This document shows, one piece after another, positions 34,239 through 47,635 of a stretch of 64,000 nt of DNA. Below the pieces are notes generated by a model. That model saw only the letters and a program-made list of their open reading frames with translations, had not been told where the DNA came from and made no database searches. The DNA lies in contig NC_035174.2 of assembly GCF_001659605.2 (NCBI RefSeq), positions 22,766,027 to 22,830,026 of the forward strand, read 5' to 3'. This DNA comes from Manihot esculenta. Taxonomy: Eukaryota; Streptophyta; Magnoliopsida; Malpighiales; Euphorbiaceae. The position numbers were made by a program, and so were the translations under genes. The stretch's first letter is position 1, and each line of letters opens with the position of its first letter.

Positions 34239-36391
34239 TGTAATACCCGGCTCGAGTCCGGCATCGGCATTCCTGTAGTCCGGTGGAATCTCGGGTGTCG
34301 GAACCCTCGAGAAGGGTAATACATATGTTTTCCAAGGTATTTTCACTTGTTTTCATGTTTTGAAGTGTTAAAAGACTTGAGTTTTGAAAGAAAAGCAACA
34401 AGGGAGAAAGGCAAAGGTTCGGCCGCCGAAGGTCACTTTCGGCCGCCGAACATTGCATGGTTGCGGCTTCACGTTCGGCTGCCGAAGGTGGTCTGGCCAG
34501 CCACCTATAAAAGGGCCAAGGGTCGGTGGAAGAAGGTTATTTCTCCTCCACTTGCAGCCAGAGGTGAGTTTCAGCCTCTCCTACGTTGACTTGCATGTTT
34601 TCCATGATTTTCATCAAATCTTTCAAGAGTTTTAAGAGTTTTGGTGCCTTATGAAGGTTTTGAGCAAAAGAACCAAGTTTTGAGCTTGGAGCTTTGGAAG
34701 AGCTTTTCTTCATATCTCCACGTTAGGATCCTTCATCCTCAAGTTGTGTAAGCACGTTAGGATCCTTCATCCTCAAGTTGTGTAAGAGGTAAGTGAAGAT
34801 CCTGAGCTTCTTTGATGATTTTGAAAGATTTTATGAAGTTTTTATGGGTAGTATGCATGTTTAGGTTTAGGTGAGGTTTTTGATGATTTGTGGTGTTCAA
34901 ACATGTTTAAGTGTTATGTGCTATGTTTGTTTGGGGTTTTAGGGTAGTTTTAGACCCATTGTGCATATATATATGTATATGCTAGTTGGGAGTAGTTGAT
35001 ATGCGTGTTTGTAGGTTTTTGGGCAAAGTTTGCATGAAACAGAGCAAGGTTCTGTCCTGCGGGCAAAACCAGGTTCGGCCGCCGAAGGAAGGTTCGGCCG
35101 CCGAACCCCTTGTGGAGGCAATTCGGCTGCCAAAGGTTGCCCCCGAAAGCTAGGCTTTCGGTTTAGACAGAGACTTTCGGCCGCCGAAAGAGGGAGTTCG
35201 GCCGCCGAAAGTGTGTGAGTTTCGTCTCTGGATGAGACCTTCGGCCGCCGAAGGTGCCGCCGAACATGCATGAGTTTCGTCTCTGGAGTGGGGTTTCGGC
35301 CGCCGAACCTGCCGCCGAAAGTGCCCTGTCCAGCTTTCTTTTGCATGTTTTATGTGATGGGTTTCGGCTTGTTTAGAGGGGTTTTGGGGAGTTTCTTAGA
35401 GATGTTCTTGAGTGAGTTTGGTCCCTCATTTGAGTCCACCTGTGTAGGTACGGACCAGAGGAATCAGGGAAGTCAGTAGTGAGTCCAGTGTCAGAACCTG
35501 CAGAGTCAGTTCAGAGATAACTAAAGGTGAGTGGAATTGAACTTAATGTTTTAATATGAGAACTGATATTTTATCATGCTTCATGCATCATGAATATGCT
35601 ATAGGGTGAGTGCATTAGTGTACACAAAGATGATGCATTGCATTTATCCTTGTACTTGGCATGGCTCCTTGTACATTGCTTCTGTGAGACGGCACGGACT
35701 TCGTGAGGATTCACTAGCCCTCAGAGGAAAGACCTGGAACAGCCCTACGGGGACCAGGCACATGGTACTCCGGTACCCCAGATGAGATAGAGGGAGTTTT
35801 GATCCGTCCGGCCGAGGTGATGTGATTATGTGTTGCATTCCATGAGAGCATGTTTTATCACCTGTTATTTTATTACGATTCTACTCACTGGGCTAGAGTA
35901 GCTCATCCCTCTCCCCTAACTCCAGTTGTGCAGGTTCAGAGGTCAGAGAGAACTCAGCAGGGTACAGGAAGAGTACAGAGTATTGTAATAGCTAGTGTGG
36001 ACATGTAAATGTATAGAGAGAGTGTATATGTACCGTGTATAGCATAGTGCTTGACTATAAGACTTGTAATCCCTTTGTGGAGTCACATGATCAGTTTATG
36101 TATGTTTCTTTATTGTTGTATGTTTATGAGCAAAAACCAGGCTTAACATTCTGAGTTTGATCCGCCTAGAGCCATGAGGAGCTCTAGTAGAGATTAGTAG
36201 AGAACAGAGAGAGTGCATGCACAGGTTAAGCCTTGGAATGAAGAAAAGTTTTATGTTTTTACAGAAAGGTATGATCATGTATGAGATTTCACAGGTACAC
36301 AGAGTTCAGAGTAGGCTTACTACGGGTCCCGGCGACCTTAAGTCGATCTGGATCCTAGTGCCGGTAGTAGTTCGGTTTCCGGGCTGTTACA
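34239..36391 (+). repeat. Right LTR of nested gypsy
   Basis: 2153 bp, about 0.7 percent different from the left LTR. It has its own 34-bp tandem duplication (CACGTTAGGATCCTTCATCC...) near 34719-34786, absent from the left LTR, so the two LTRs reach equal length by different duplications. Confidence 0.95.
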
Positions 36392-37236
36392 TTTGGCTTC
36401 CGAAAGTGAGGGACAGAGACGAAAGTCCCGCACTTTCGGCCGCCGAACTTTTAACCTTCGGCCGCCGAAAGTATGTTTTAAGTCTGCCTCCGAAGCCAAA
36501 AGTTCGGTTTCCGAAAGAGAGGAACAGAGACGAAATTCACCCAAGTTCGGCCGCCGAACTATGACTTTAGGCCGCCGAAAGTTCTTTTTTAAAGGAATAG
36601 TTTCTTCACCTCAAATGGTTCGTCCGCCGAACTCTAAGCTTAGGCCGCCGAACCTGAGTTTTTCTGGGCACGGTATAACGGTTATTTCTGAACATAAACG
36701 GCTCTATTTGCATTTAATGCATCCCCAACGGCCATATTTATGATAGAACTATAAATACAACTTGCTTTTGATGTTAAGAGGTTACAACAACTATCTAAGA
36801 AAAACATTTATTGAGATTACAGCGTTTTTCATTCTCTCTCTCTCTAAACCTTGAGCCAAAGCATTAATTTCTTGAAAGCCTGTTTTTGAGTTGTAATTGG
36901 TTGGCTTTTCAGAGTGAGTAAAGGTTGTTGAGAGATTTTGTTGTTGTGAGTGTGACATTGAGCAAAGAATTGCTCTTGAGTGAAAAAGAGATTTGTAAAG
37001 AGCAAAGACTTGCTCTAAGATTGTAAGGGTTTTAATCTTCACTCAAAGAAGATTTGATAGTGGAGTTGAACTCTCAAGGTGGACCTTGAGGAGAGGACGT
37101 AAGCTTGGGATAGCTGAACCTCTATAAATCCCTGTATTGATTATCCTCTTCCTTATTGCCTTCTAATTTGTGCTTTTTTCCTTTAAATTTTTTATAAATC
37201 CAATTCACCCCTCTTGAGTTGCTTCAAGGGACAACA
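36392..37236 (+). repeat. Right LTR of SIRE-like copia, 3' part
   Basis: Continues the copia LTR from the repeated target TTTGG to GACAACA. Matches 17352-18202 of the left LTR, with its own motif array, TATAAATA at 36750-36757 and a 4-bp deletion in the C run near 37207. Followed by AATAC. Confidence 0.94.
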
Positions 37237-37241
37237 AATAC

Positions 37242-39482
37242 AATAAAAAATAAAAATATAAAAAAATAATTAAAAATATTTAAAAGCTAGTAAAGCTAAT
37301 TAACTTATAACATGTCAGATTTTTTTTTCTTTTTATATTATTACAAAAATGAGTTTAAAACGGTGATAACAAGTTATTATTTTATATATTTAAATTGTTA
37401 TCATAAATTAATATTAATAATTTAAAATCTACTGTAACTGACTCTGCTAATATAATAGAATAAAATAATTTTTTTTATTTTTTTATAATGGATAAAAAAT
37501 ATGGTTAAAATTATAATTTTATTCGTATAAAAATAAATTATTTATTTAAAATATATTATTATTATATATAGTGAAAAATTGAATTTTTTTTATAATAATT
37601 TTAAACTGTAATCTTAATAGTATTTAAATAACAAATTTTATAAATGCTACGACGATACCATTATATAAATCCTAAAATATAATAGCATTATATGATACCC
37701 ATTTTTCATTTTTTTATCATATGGACTAATTTTCTTTTTCTATTTAACCACTAATATCCAAAACTTTTTAAATAGTTATTTAAATCTAATTTAAAAATAA
37801 ATACAATAATAGCAAATAAAAATAAAAATAAATCACCAAATAAATTTCAAAGCAAATCCTATAAGAGTTAATTAATTAATTAATTTAATTAGCAATTTGA
37901 TTATAAAGTGTCTATTACAATTTGAACTAAATTCAACTTATATAGTGTTACTCAATATTATAGTCGAAATAATTAATTCTACAAGTGATATGGAGTTAAG
38001 GGGAAAAATCTCTCTAAATATTTGAGATAATTTTTTGATATAAATTAAATGTTGACGGAGTCTAAATTCATAATGAATTCATATAGTTGATTAATTAATT
38101 TAATAGTGATTAAATTAATTTAATTAATGGCTAAATTATAATTTATGGACTCAAATTATTTGTCTCAAAAAATTAATAAAAGAAATAATTCTAAAATTTT
38201 CAAAATAACTTTTAAGAGTTATTTAGGGATTTAGAATTCCTAATACCATTTAGGTATTTTAGAGGAATTTTAGTAGTTATGAACTTGTGACCACTTTCGA
38301 GATAGTTTAGGAGTCATATAAACTCTTAAATTCAATTTAGTTGTTGTTTATAGAATAAAGGATTAGTGGGAGATTTCAGGGAGACTTTAAGAGTCAGGAA
38401 TTTGAAATCTCTAATTACTAAAGTCAAGTTTTTGAGTGGAATAATGAGTATGAAATAACTCGAAAGGTCTGATTAATGAGGGCTTGACAACTCAAAAGGA
38501 GAATAGTGAAAGTGATTTGATTGCTATACTTCTTTACCAAGTGGAAGACATTACTTTTTCTTTTTTTAATATATGTGTTGTTGTCTTCTACTCTTTTTTT
38601 TAAGGACAAAAGAGTTCAAATCTAAAGTTTAAATATTATGGATGATTGGTCTATGTGGACGAATCAGAGGGTTGATGTTTAGCCGTACAAGATTGATCAA
38701 CATAAACTTAGGGAGCTATAAGGGTAATTATCATTAATTTTCTCTTTAAAATAATTTAATAGCCCCTAAATTCTTTTCAAATGGCTAATGGAATTCTAAT
38801 TAATCTTGATATATTTAAGATAATTAAAGCCTCTAAATTCTTTTTAAATTGGCGCTGACCCAGACAATCTTTCTTCTCGAATAGCCCCGATGGTCTGTTC
38901 TCACAGCAAAAAATGCCCTGAGGCCTGTAGATTGTCATTATCTGAACGCTGTTGAGACAGACGATCTATACAACATCATCCACTTCGCGATGGAGAGCGC
39001 CCTATACATATATATGGCCAAGGAGCGAGACAAGGTTTTGAGGTGAGAGTTTAGAGGCATAGGAGATGGATAAAAATCTCCTGTATGAGGAGTGCTCGAA
39101 GCTGAAGACTCGAGTTGAAGAGGTGGGCAGCACCATGAAGGAGATGCAGGAGTTCATGGACAAACTCTAGGCGGACCTGGACAAAGCCAATACTTCAAAG
39201 CTCGCCTCTGAGAATCAGGCTAAAATTGACAAGGATCAGGTGGCTACCCTTCAATGCCAAGTCCAGGAGTTGCAGTCTCAGGTGTAAGAGGTTCGGCAGG
39301 CCACAGGATGGCTGAACTGGAAGCTGAGCTTCAAGAATAACATGGTCAGGATGCTGTAAAGGAGGAGCTTACCAGGTGATTTCTTGCTGAGAACTTCTCT
39401 TGGATTGATGATATCTTCTCGATAAAGAGGAGGAAGAAGAGTATGGCAAGATGATGAGAGGCTAGTTGAAGACAATCCCTCC
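37242..39482. repeat. Duplicated segment copy B, right part
   Basis: Resumes the alignment with copy A at about 5301 (AAGCTARTAAAGYTAATTAACTTATAA) and runs to the coiled-coil pseudogene's acidic tail, where it stops at GACAATCCCT. It contains an extra stretch near 37980-38030 not in copy A and lacks others, for example around 6540-6690. Confidence 0.85.
38850..39482 (+). pseudogene. Coiled-coil protein pseudogene, second copy
   Basis: Diverged copy of 6950-7615. The same blocks can be read (the ETDDLYN start, the MDKNLLYEECS heptad region, MAELEAELQE-like pieces), but with frameshifts as well as stops, for example TAG after the FMDKL stretch and TAA in the Gln-rich part. It lacks the C-terminal end because the segment stops at 39482. 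Confidence 0.55.
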
Positions 39483-39522
39483 CACCCTTCTAAAATTTAT
39501 TCATAAAATTTTTATTATTGAA

Positions 39523-39645
39523 CTAATAATGCAATTTTTATTCATAAAATTTAAAAAACCCTTCTAAAATATTTCAACTTTAATAATAATTAATAAAAAA
39601 ATTTAATTTGTGCTACTATATTTGTAAATAATTAACTACTATTTC
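39523..39645. repeat. 123-bp direct repeat, right copy
   Basis: Matches 16092-16214 with two differences (AAAAAACCCTTCTAAAA versus AAAAAATCCTTTTAAAA). It marks the right end of the copy-B insertion. Confidence 0.93.
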
Positions 39646-42600
39646 GATCTTGGGTTAGGGTTTTTTTCATAATGCTATGCTTTTTGTTCTTGAATTTATG
39701 ATTTTTTTATCTTGTTATTCTCTCGGTTCTTTCGTGTGGCTAGATTAGCCTTGGTTAAGCTAAATGTAGGAGTAAGTGGTTTTTTTTTTTTTATTTAAGT
39801 TTTGGAATCTGTGTCCGTAGTTTCTCCCTTATCGAGAGAAGATAGATGGATAGTTTTTCTTTCTTCTATTGTTTTTTCTCTTATTTTTGCTATTTGATGT
39901 GATTGTCTTATTTTCAAGTTTTTAGTGTTTTTCTGTAAGGTGTTTCGTGATGGAAGCTTTGGCTTCTGGAGAGAGAGATTTCTCTCCAATGATGATGGCA
40001 ACTCGAGATGGTATCACTGTATTTGGTTACCATTGCTCCTTTAGGCCTATTGATGCGGAACTCCAATATGAATCAGACAAACTTAAAACTCTTTATCAAA
40101 AATTGAACCAGCAAATTAAACCATCAAATAATCAAATTGATTTATTCTTACACTTAAGAATATAATCCAAAAGAACTTAAAGAAGATCAAAGAGAGTCTC
40201 TTTAAACCCAATCAAATTAGAGTGTTCAAAAACATAAAAAATAATAATTGAATTTGAAAAGTAATTGAATAATCAACAACTATCCAAATAACACCTTGCA
40301 TATAAAGATGAAAGAAAGCTAAAATTCTCTCTCAATAAATAAAATTGTAAGATTTATTCAACATTCTACATATTCAACATATTAAATTAAAATACTAGAG
40401 CCCTATATATAGCTAAGAATTAAGGACTGCAATGCAAATAAAATTAAATTATCTTCGAGTCCCTAAAAAAGGTGTCCCTTCATATATTTCTTTGATGCTT
40501 AAACTTTTTCAATGCATGTAGACGGAATTTTGGTAGATAGTGAGACATTAAATAAAGCAAGCAAGTGGATGACCTCTTAAACGATGGACTCTTCGAATTT
40601 TAAGAAAAATAAGGCACATTCCTTTCTTTTATCTTCCAAATGTGATAATTTACATGAATAACTTAAACACCTCTAATATTCTTATGATTCTATATTTTCC
40701 TAATTGAATACTTGAAGAGTATCACAACGTTATTGCACTTCAAGTTTAACATATTACCTTCTATTGTGCACAGATCACCTATATTTGACTCTGTTAAGTC
40801 ATTTGTCTATGTCTACTATTGTTGGTGGATTTTCTTATTGTGCCAAAGGCTATTTTTTCTGGTTTCTATCTGTATGGTAATTTTCGGGTATGTTCTCTTT
40901 GGGTTTTAATGATTGTTATTATTTTTTTGCTCTATTTTAACTGTTTTTTAACTTAGATTGTACTCTAAACAACTATAGCAATCGTGGTATGATTAAAGAT
41001 TGGCGGTCACTTTTATTTAATTTAATTTACTTGATTTGTTTATATTTTGAGTTTAGATATTTTCTTTATTTTGATTTGATTGATTTGATTCGATTTATTT
41101 TATTTTTGTCCGCAGTTGAATCTTGGATGTTATGTAGCAATTATTTTGTATTTGCCCTATGAGCAATAGTAATGCGATGATTGCATGTTAAAAAAAAAAA
41201 AATCTATTTGAGAAAAAGAAAATAAGGAAGTTGAATGACACCATTCTTTTACATTTAACTTCTTTTAATATATAATATATAATTTTATTAGTAAAAATAT
41301 ATAATATAATGTATTAAAATTTTAAAATATTAAATTACATTTTTAAATAAAGAATTTGACAGTTCAAAAAAAAAAAAAAAAAGAATTTGATAATCTACAT
41401 TTTTGTATGGGTCAAATACTTAGCATATTATTAAAAATTAAGGCTTAAAAGTTGACTAATAAAGGCATTTGACTTGGTAATTAATTAAGCTACTTAAATA
41501 ATAAGTGTTATGGTATAACTATAACATGCTATTTTGTTTTTACTGATAATACAACTATTTTTATCTAGAACAATGTAAAACTTTTTCAAAGATTTCAAGT
41601 TCAAATTAAAATTTAACACAGGTGAGTAAATTATTTTTAAAAGAAATAAAATTTAATAATATTCAATAAAAAAATTAAATTTATACGAAGTTAATATTAT
41701 TTTAGTAAAAAAAATAATTAAAAGAGTTAAATGAAACAACTATTTTAAAATTACTACAAATTTAAATTGCTTTTTATAAATAATTTAGAATTGTATATTA
41801 AAATCAGAGTATAGTATTAAAATTTTAGATATTAAATTATATTCTTAAACTAAAATTGTGCCAAAAATTCATTTACATGAGATTTAGATCATTTTCTTAA
41901 AACTTTTTTATTTTTGGGTACTGATAAAAGAAGATAGTGATTCATAATTTTTTTATTTTATTTTTTAATTAAAATTAGTAATAATAATTTTTTCATATTT
42001 AAAAATATGAAATTATATGTTGATACGAAATTTTATGAAATTAGTAATAATAATTCTTTCATATTTAAAAATATGAAATTATATGTTGATACGAAATTTT
42101 ATGAAATTATATGTTGATGTGGAGTAACTAGTATTGAATTTTACGGTAGATTTGGACTGAATTTAATTTTTGCTGTCAACGTCTAATAGAAATCCATGAT
42201 AGTTTTTCGAAAAGAAAATTTTGAGATGAACGACTTTCAAAAGACCTATCACAAAATTTAATATAAAAATTCTATCGTCACTTTTATATTGTTATTATTA
42301 TTTTTAAATATTTTAAATATTTTTATAATTTTACATATTAGAATTTTGTTTCTATTATATAGAACCTTTTTGACTATTAGAAACTCACTTTTCAATTTTT
42401 ATGAAATTTTAATAAGACTTTTATTTTTTAACCTAAACGATATTAGTTAAAATTTTTAACGGAATTTAAATAGTCCTTTATTATATGTTTTATTTTAAAA
42501 TTTTTGAAAAAAAAGAATTTTATTATTTTTTGCTAAAAGTTGAAAAATTTAATCAAATTCCGTGAATTGAGCAAAAAAACTAAATGGCAGCTACTGGGAG

Positions 42601-43800
42601 CCGTTGAAAGATTCAAAAGCTAAAGACTCTGCCCACTTTTGTACTGCAGTATGGAAATTTCTTTCTTCAGCTTTTTTTCCTACCGAATATTTGCATTCTT
42701 TAATGATTCAGCTTCATCATATGATTTTATTAGATTATTCATAGGTAACTTCCATCAATGGAATTCGACTATTTCTTTGAAAAGGACTTCTATATAAAAT
42801 TATCTTTTAGGTTTGAATAAGTGAGAAACAAGCTCTTCAAGTCTTTTTCCTCTACAAAAATTTGAATAAAAGTAAATACAAAAATGAAAACTATAAGTGA
42901 AATTAAATCAATAGTATCCGGTTCAAAACTGAAAAAATTGACTGAATTGAATTAATTTAAAAATTCAGTTTGATTTTTTATTAATTTCTGTTCGGTTTGA
43001 TTTTTAATTTCAAAAATTTTAATTATTTCTATTCGGTTCGATTTTGATTTGAAAAAAAAAAAAAACTGAATTGACTAGTAGTAATAATATATTATTTTTG
43101 ATAATATAACAAGATTGAACCATAATTAAGATTAAAATATTTTAATTAAAATTTTAAAATATTAAAATAAGGAGTAAAAAATAAAAAGTCTATTAAAAAG
43201 TTTAATCGAGCAAACTGAACCGATTTGAATCAGATCGATTCGATTCAATTTGATTTTTACTCAAAATCAATTCAGTTTGATTTTTACAAATACTAATATT
43301 TTAATTTTTAATTTATTTGATTCAGTTCAGTTTTAAATTGAATGACAGAATTATCACACTAAATGAAATAGCTCAGCCTTTTTGTTGGAAGAATTCAATG
43401 TTTTATTTAATACAACAGACTCATTTTTCTGCTTCTTCAGTTTCTTTGTTTTTCTTTCTTTTAGTTTTGAAAGAGAAACAAATTTGGACATTTGACTTTC
43501 TGTTTATTTGATACAGCCACCCTACGACTTGTTATTTTCTTATTTTTTTTTTTAAAACATGGATAGTGGGAACAGGTGATTAGTCAATTTATTTGATTTC
43601 TAATCATATGCCAACAAAAATAGTTCCACTTGAGTCCTTTCACGCGGTTTGATTTATTAGATAAAAGAAATAGCTTGGAAAAATATTTTAGTTTGAAGCT
43701 CTTTTATTGAGATTTGATTGCTTGTTCTCTAAATAAGTTACCAGTTATGCAAAATTTCAAACTGAAAAAAAATGGAGAGTTTTTGAGATTTTACCCAGAG
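39646..43800. other. AT-rich intergenic DNA upstream of the receptor-kinase gene
   Basis: No supported gene. A short frame at 39950-40165 has some normal codon use but no recognisable domain. A T-rich, mostly non-coding stretch ends in a poly-A run at about 41190, which may be the tail of a retroposon. A 65-bp tandem duplication lies at 41973-42102. Around 42880-43330, TTCGGTTTGATTTTT-type words recur, as in many plant MITEs, but no terminal repeats were defined. The promoter of the kinase gene should lie within the last kilobase; I could not assign a TATA box with confidence. Confidence 0.5.
41973..42102. repeat. 65-bp tandem duplication
   Basis: Two copies starting AAATTAGTAATAATAATT at 41973 and 42038 with one substitution; part of a third follows. 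Confidence 0.9.
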
Positions 43801-46800
43801 ATGAATCCAAAAAATCTGGTATTTCTGCTGGTTGCTTCTCTGCAAATTTGGAGCATAGCAGCACTGACTAACAATGCTGATTGTAAGTTCAGTACTAGTA
43901 TTCTCTCTTTTCCTGGTTTTTTCATTAGGATTTTGTTTATTTGGAAAGGATCCATTAAGAAGAATTGACTGAATGCTATGTAGCCAGCTTCAATTAGTTT
44001 GGGATTAAGGCTTAGTAGTTGTTGTTGTTCATGTTCAATGCTTAAGGCCTTCTTAACTCTTAAAATGTAGATTTTAGTTAATTGGTTCTTGGTTTTGTGC
44101 AGTGACTGTGCTGAAGGCTGTTATGGATATGTGGGAAAACCCACCACCTAGCTGGGAAGGTACAGATCCTTGTGGAGACCAATGGGATGGCATAAAGTGC
44201 ATCAATTCACGTGTGACTTCCATGTAATTAATTAGCAAACTTATAATGATAATTAAGGCTTGGAAATTCTTTTTTCTCCTGATTTTGGAGATTAGCCTGA
44301 CTATTCCTATTTGCAGAACATTGTCAAGCATGGGATTGAAAGGACAGTTGTCTGGAGATATCACAAACTTGCCAGAATTACTGATTCTGTAGGTCTTCCG
44401 CCTGCAATTTTTCTCTTCTTTGATGCATAGGATCTATCTCGTAGCTAAATGTTTTTGTGTTACTGTCAGCCACTACTCCAGGGTCATGCTCAATGTATGA
44501 GGCACTGATTAAGCACATGCCTCGTCCTTACACTATCCTGAAGGGATTGCTTTTACCAATAGAATGATTGAATGTAGAAGCTTTTTCACATGGCAAGTTT
44601 TTCAATTTTTTCATTTCTGATTATTGGCATCTTCATGCAGGGATCTATCATACAACAAAGACTTGCGAGGACCTCTTCCAGCTTCAATTGGGAATTTGAA
44701 GAAGCTAAGAAACCTGTAAGTATGTGGACAGCAAAGTATTAATTGACATCCAAAATTTTCCTTTTGGTTACAATTCTTTAACTAATTACATGATTTTTAT
44801 TTCTATTCTAGAATTCTCCTTGGTTGTAGTTTCTCTGGTCCAATCCCCAGTTCAATTGGATCATTGCAACAGCTGCTTTTTTTGTAAGGATATTCAACTC
44901 GCAATGCTTTTCTTTATTAAGCATAGAAACCAATATGATATTTCTTACGCATCTCAAACAAGAAATGCCAGCACTGGGATCGAGTTACGAAAACAGGTTT
45001 TTGTAAAGCAGGGATAAGATTGCGTAAATTAACCTGTAGATCACAACTTTTTTATCAGAATTGGGTCTAATTCCAATAGTTCATCCAATATTTGGCTTTA
45101 TTCTTTGTTATCTTCTCTTTCTCGTTTATGAAAATTCTTTGTGTGCAGATCCCTAAATTCTAATGGCTTCAGTGGACCAATTCCACCCTCAATTGGCAAT
45201 TTATCTGAACTTTATTGGTTGGATCTAGCTGACAATAAGCTTGATGGGAGCATCCCAGTCTCCACAGGCACTACCCCTGGCCTTGATATGCTAGTTAAAA
45301 CAAAACACTTGTATGTAAATATTTTTCTACTGTCCAATACCAGCAGATTGGAGCTTGTTTCTCCCATCAAATCTTTATTCATTAGTTAATGTGTTAAAAC
45401 AATTAACAGTCATCTTGGAAAGAATCAGCTCTCTGGAGAAATCCCACCTAAACTTTTCAGCTCCGACATGACTCTCCTACATGTGTAAGTAGCATTCAAA
45501 TTTTTATGGTGACAGTAGGCAGAAACTTAAAAGTTTTCTATGAGGTCAAGTTCCAAAAGAACTTTGTACATAACTAGCATTTCCAAGTTGTATAATCTCT
45601 CTTTTAAATTGCATCTTTTTAAGAGTTTTTCTATCGTTGCTACATTTGTCTTTAATTCATTAGCACACCTGCCAATCCAAGCACCGTTTTTTCAACAGAT
45701 TCTCTCTCTCTCTCTCAAACGTATTTCTCTTTTTCTTTGTTTTGCACAGGCTTTTTGATGACAACAAGCTCACTGGAAGTATTCCTTCTACACTTGGCCT
45801 CGTGCAGACTTTGGAGGTTATGTGAGTACCTATATCCCAAATCTTGAATGATGTCATGTTATTCTTACTGATGAAGTTTGTTTTAAACTGCAGACGCTTT
45901 GATAGGAATTCGTTGACTGGACCTGTCCCTTCAAACCTGAACAATCTTACTAGTGTCAGTGAGTTGTAAGTATACAAAAGAGAGGCATTCGGAATTAAGC
46001 TGTTATAATGGTTTCACTAGGTCATTAGTTATGCGGATTTTCACTTTGTTAAGAGTGTCTCTTGGTGATCAATTTCAGGTTTTTGTCCAATAATGGATTG
46101 ACTGGACCTCTTCCCAACCTCACTGGGATGAGTTTTCTCAGTTATCTGTAAGATGTCATGCAGTATTCACATAATCAGTAATTATAGTAGGAAAGTAACT
46201 TGATTGTTCTCTATTTTTACATGCTTCATTAATGTGAAAGTTGTCTGCAGGGATATGAGCAATAATAGTTTTGATGCATCAGATTTTCCTCCTTGGACTT
46301 CTACCTTACAATCATTGACAACATTGTATGTCTCTCTTTCTCATTCACTCTCAATCTCCTATTTCTTTAATCTATTATCATTACAAATTGATACCGTAAT
46401 TCATTATTTGCAGAAATAGGACAAAATCAACAAATAGAAAGCTTACTTTTGTATTCTTTTGTGTCGAATGCAAGCCTTGCCCAATTATCCTATACCAGTA
46501 TGCAATAGCAGTTGAATCAAAATAACAACCAAGAACACGAAAGACAAATTAAAATAAGAATACATAAAAGCAGATAACCTTGTTTGATGTAGGAGCATCT
46601 GAAGTTCAATTCTGTTTTGTTGGCTTTAGGACTATGTTTCCTGTTTCTTCGCCTCTTCCCTAAGAGGAGACAGAGATGCCTCTTATTTTCTATGCTGAAA
46701 GAGTAAGTATTAGGCTTCATCTTATGTTCCATGTCATGATCAAGTAACCAAGGACACCAATGAGAATATGACCAAACAACCACTGATACAACATCTCATA

Positions 46801-47597
46801 AAGCCTCATCATTTAGTATGTTTCCCACAATGAATATTATCAAATGTTGAGAAGTTATCAGTATCTCATGCTCTTTCTTGAGCTTCCAAATTTTGTAAGG
46901 ATGAGGATGCTTATTCATGAGAAGCTTCAATTTGTCTGTAGCCTCTTTCAAGATGATATTCTCCATGCTTCCTCCATCAATCACAAGATTTCACATCTTC
47001 CCTTCATAAACAACACGTAGGCATTCCACCAATCTTCATCCTTGTCATTTTTTGCTGTATCACTCTGCAAGTCTGCATACAACAGCACTCACCTTGTGAA
47101 AGTTGACTTTTTCTTTCTCCTCTTCACAGTCATTATATATTTTCCTCAAATTCTGCTAGGTTCACCCTTGCTTGTAAACAAGCATATGAAGTGTCCCTTC
47201 TCTCCACAAGTAAAATATCGAATCTAGGAATTGCTACCTCCAGTTGTGGACGAACCAAAAAATTTTTTCTACCACAAGGTCTCGGTATTTCATTGTTGCT
47301 TGATAACTATGTCTTACTCTAGAATTATTTTGCAAATTGGTGGCATATAAGTGCTCTCTAGCACCATAGCATGAATCTTGCTTTTCAGTTGCTAAATGTT
47401 GACCAACATAGAAAGTTCCTAATTAAGAGGATTCAAATTTTTGGGATCCTAATTAGGCTTGATTTAAGAGATTTTATTCTTATTGTAAATATTTCTAATT
47501 TAAGTTGATTCTTTGTGTATAAATACTCAAATTTTATAAAGATCAATTCAATTGGAATAGAATAAAAAATTCCTCTCAAAATTTTTCATGATATCAG

Positions 47598-47635
<38 letters not shown>

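Larger units (their letters stand above)
26857..36391 (+). mobile_element. Tekay/Del-like Ty3/gypsy element nested in the copia LTR
   Basis: A 9.5-kb element with two 2153-bp LTRs (26857-29009, 34239-36391), each TGTAATACCC...GCTGTTACA. The primer site and purine tract are in place, and a gag-pol has protease, RT, RNase H, integrase and a C-terminal chromodomain. It is flanked by TTCGG on the left and TTTGG on the right (36392-36396), a 5-bp duplication with one C-to-T change. The LTRs differ at about 14 positions, fewer than the host copia's LTRs, as nesting requires. Long LTRs and the chromodomain suit the Tekay/Del clade of chromoviruses. Confidence 0.95.
16749..37236 (+). mobile_element. 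SIRE-like Ty1/copia element, interrupted by a nested gypsy
   Basis: The left LTR (16749-18202) starts TGTTAGACCT and ends GACAACA. The right LTR starts at 26249 and ends at 37236, split by a 9.5-kb gypsy. AATAC flanks both ends (16744-16748, 37237-37241). Internal order: primer site, long gag with two zinc knuckles, pol, an extra gene in the position of the so-called envelope-like gene of SIRE elements, and a purine tract. Long LTRs of about 1.45 kb, a large gag and an extra 3' gene are typical of the SIRE/Maximus group. The LTRs differ by roughly 17 substitutions in 1.45 kb plus small indels. Confidence 0.93.

Noticed and set aside
39950..40165. 72-codon plus-strand frame as a small gene
   Set aside because: It has a start and mostly normal residues but no domain, splice evidence or conserved neighbour; left within the intergenic entry.
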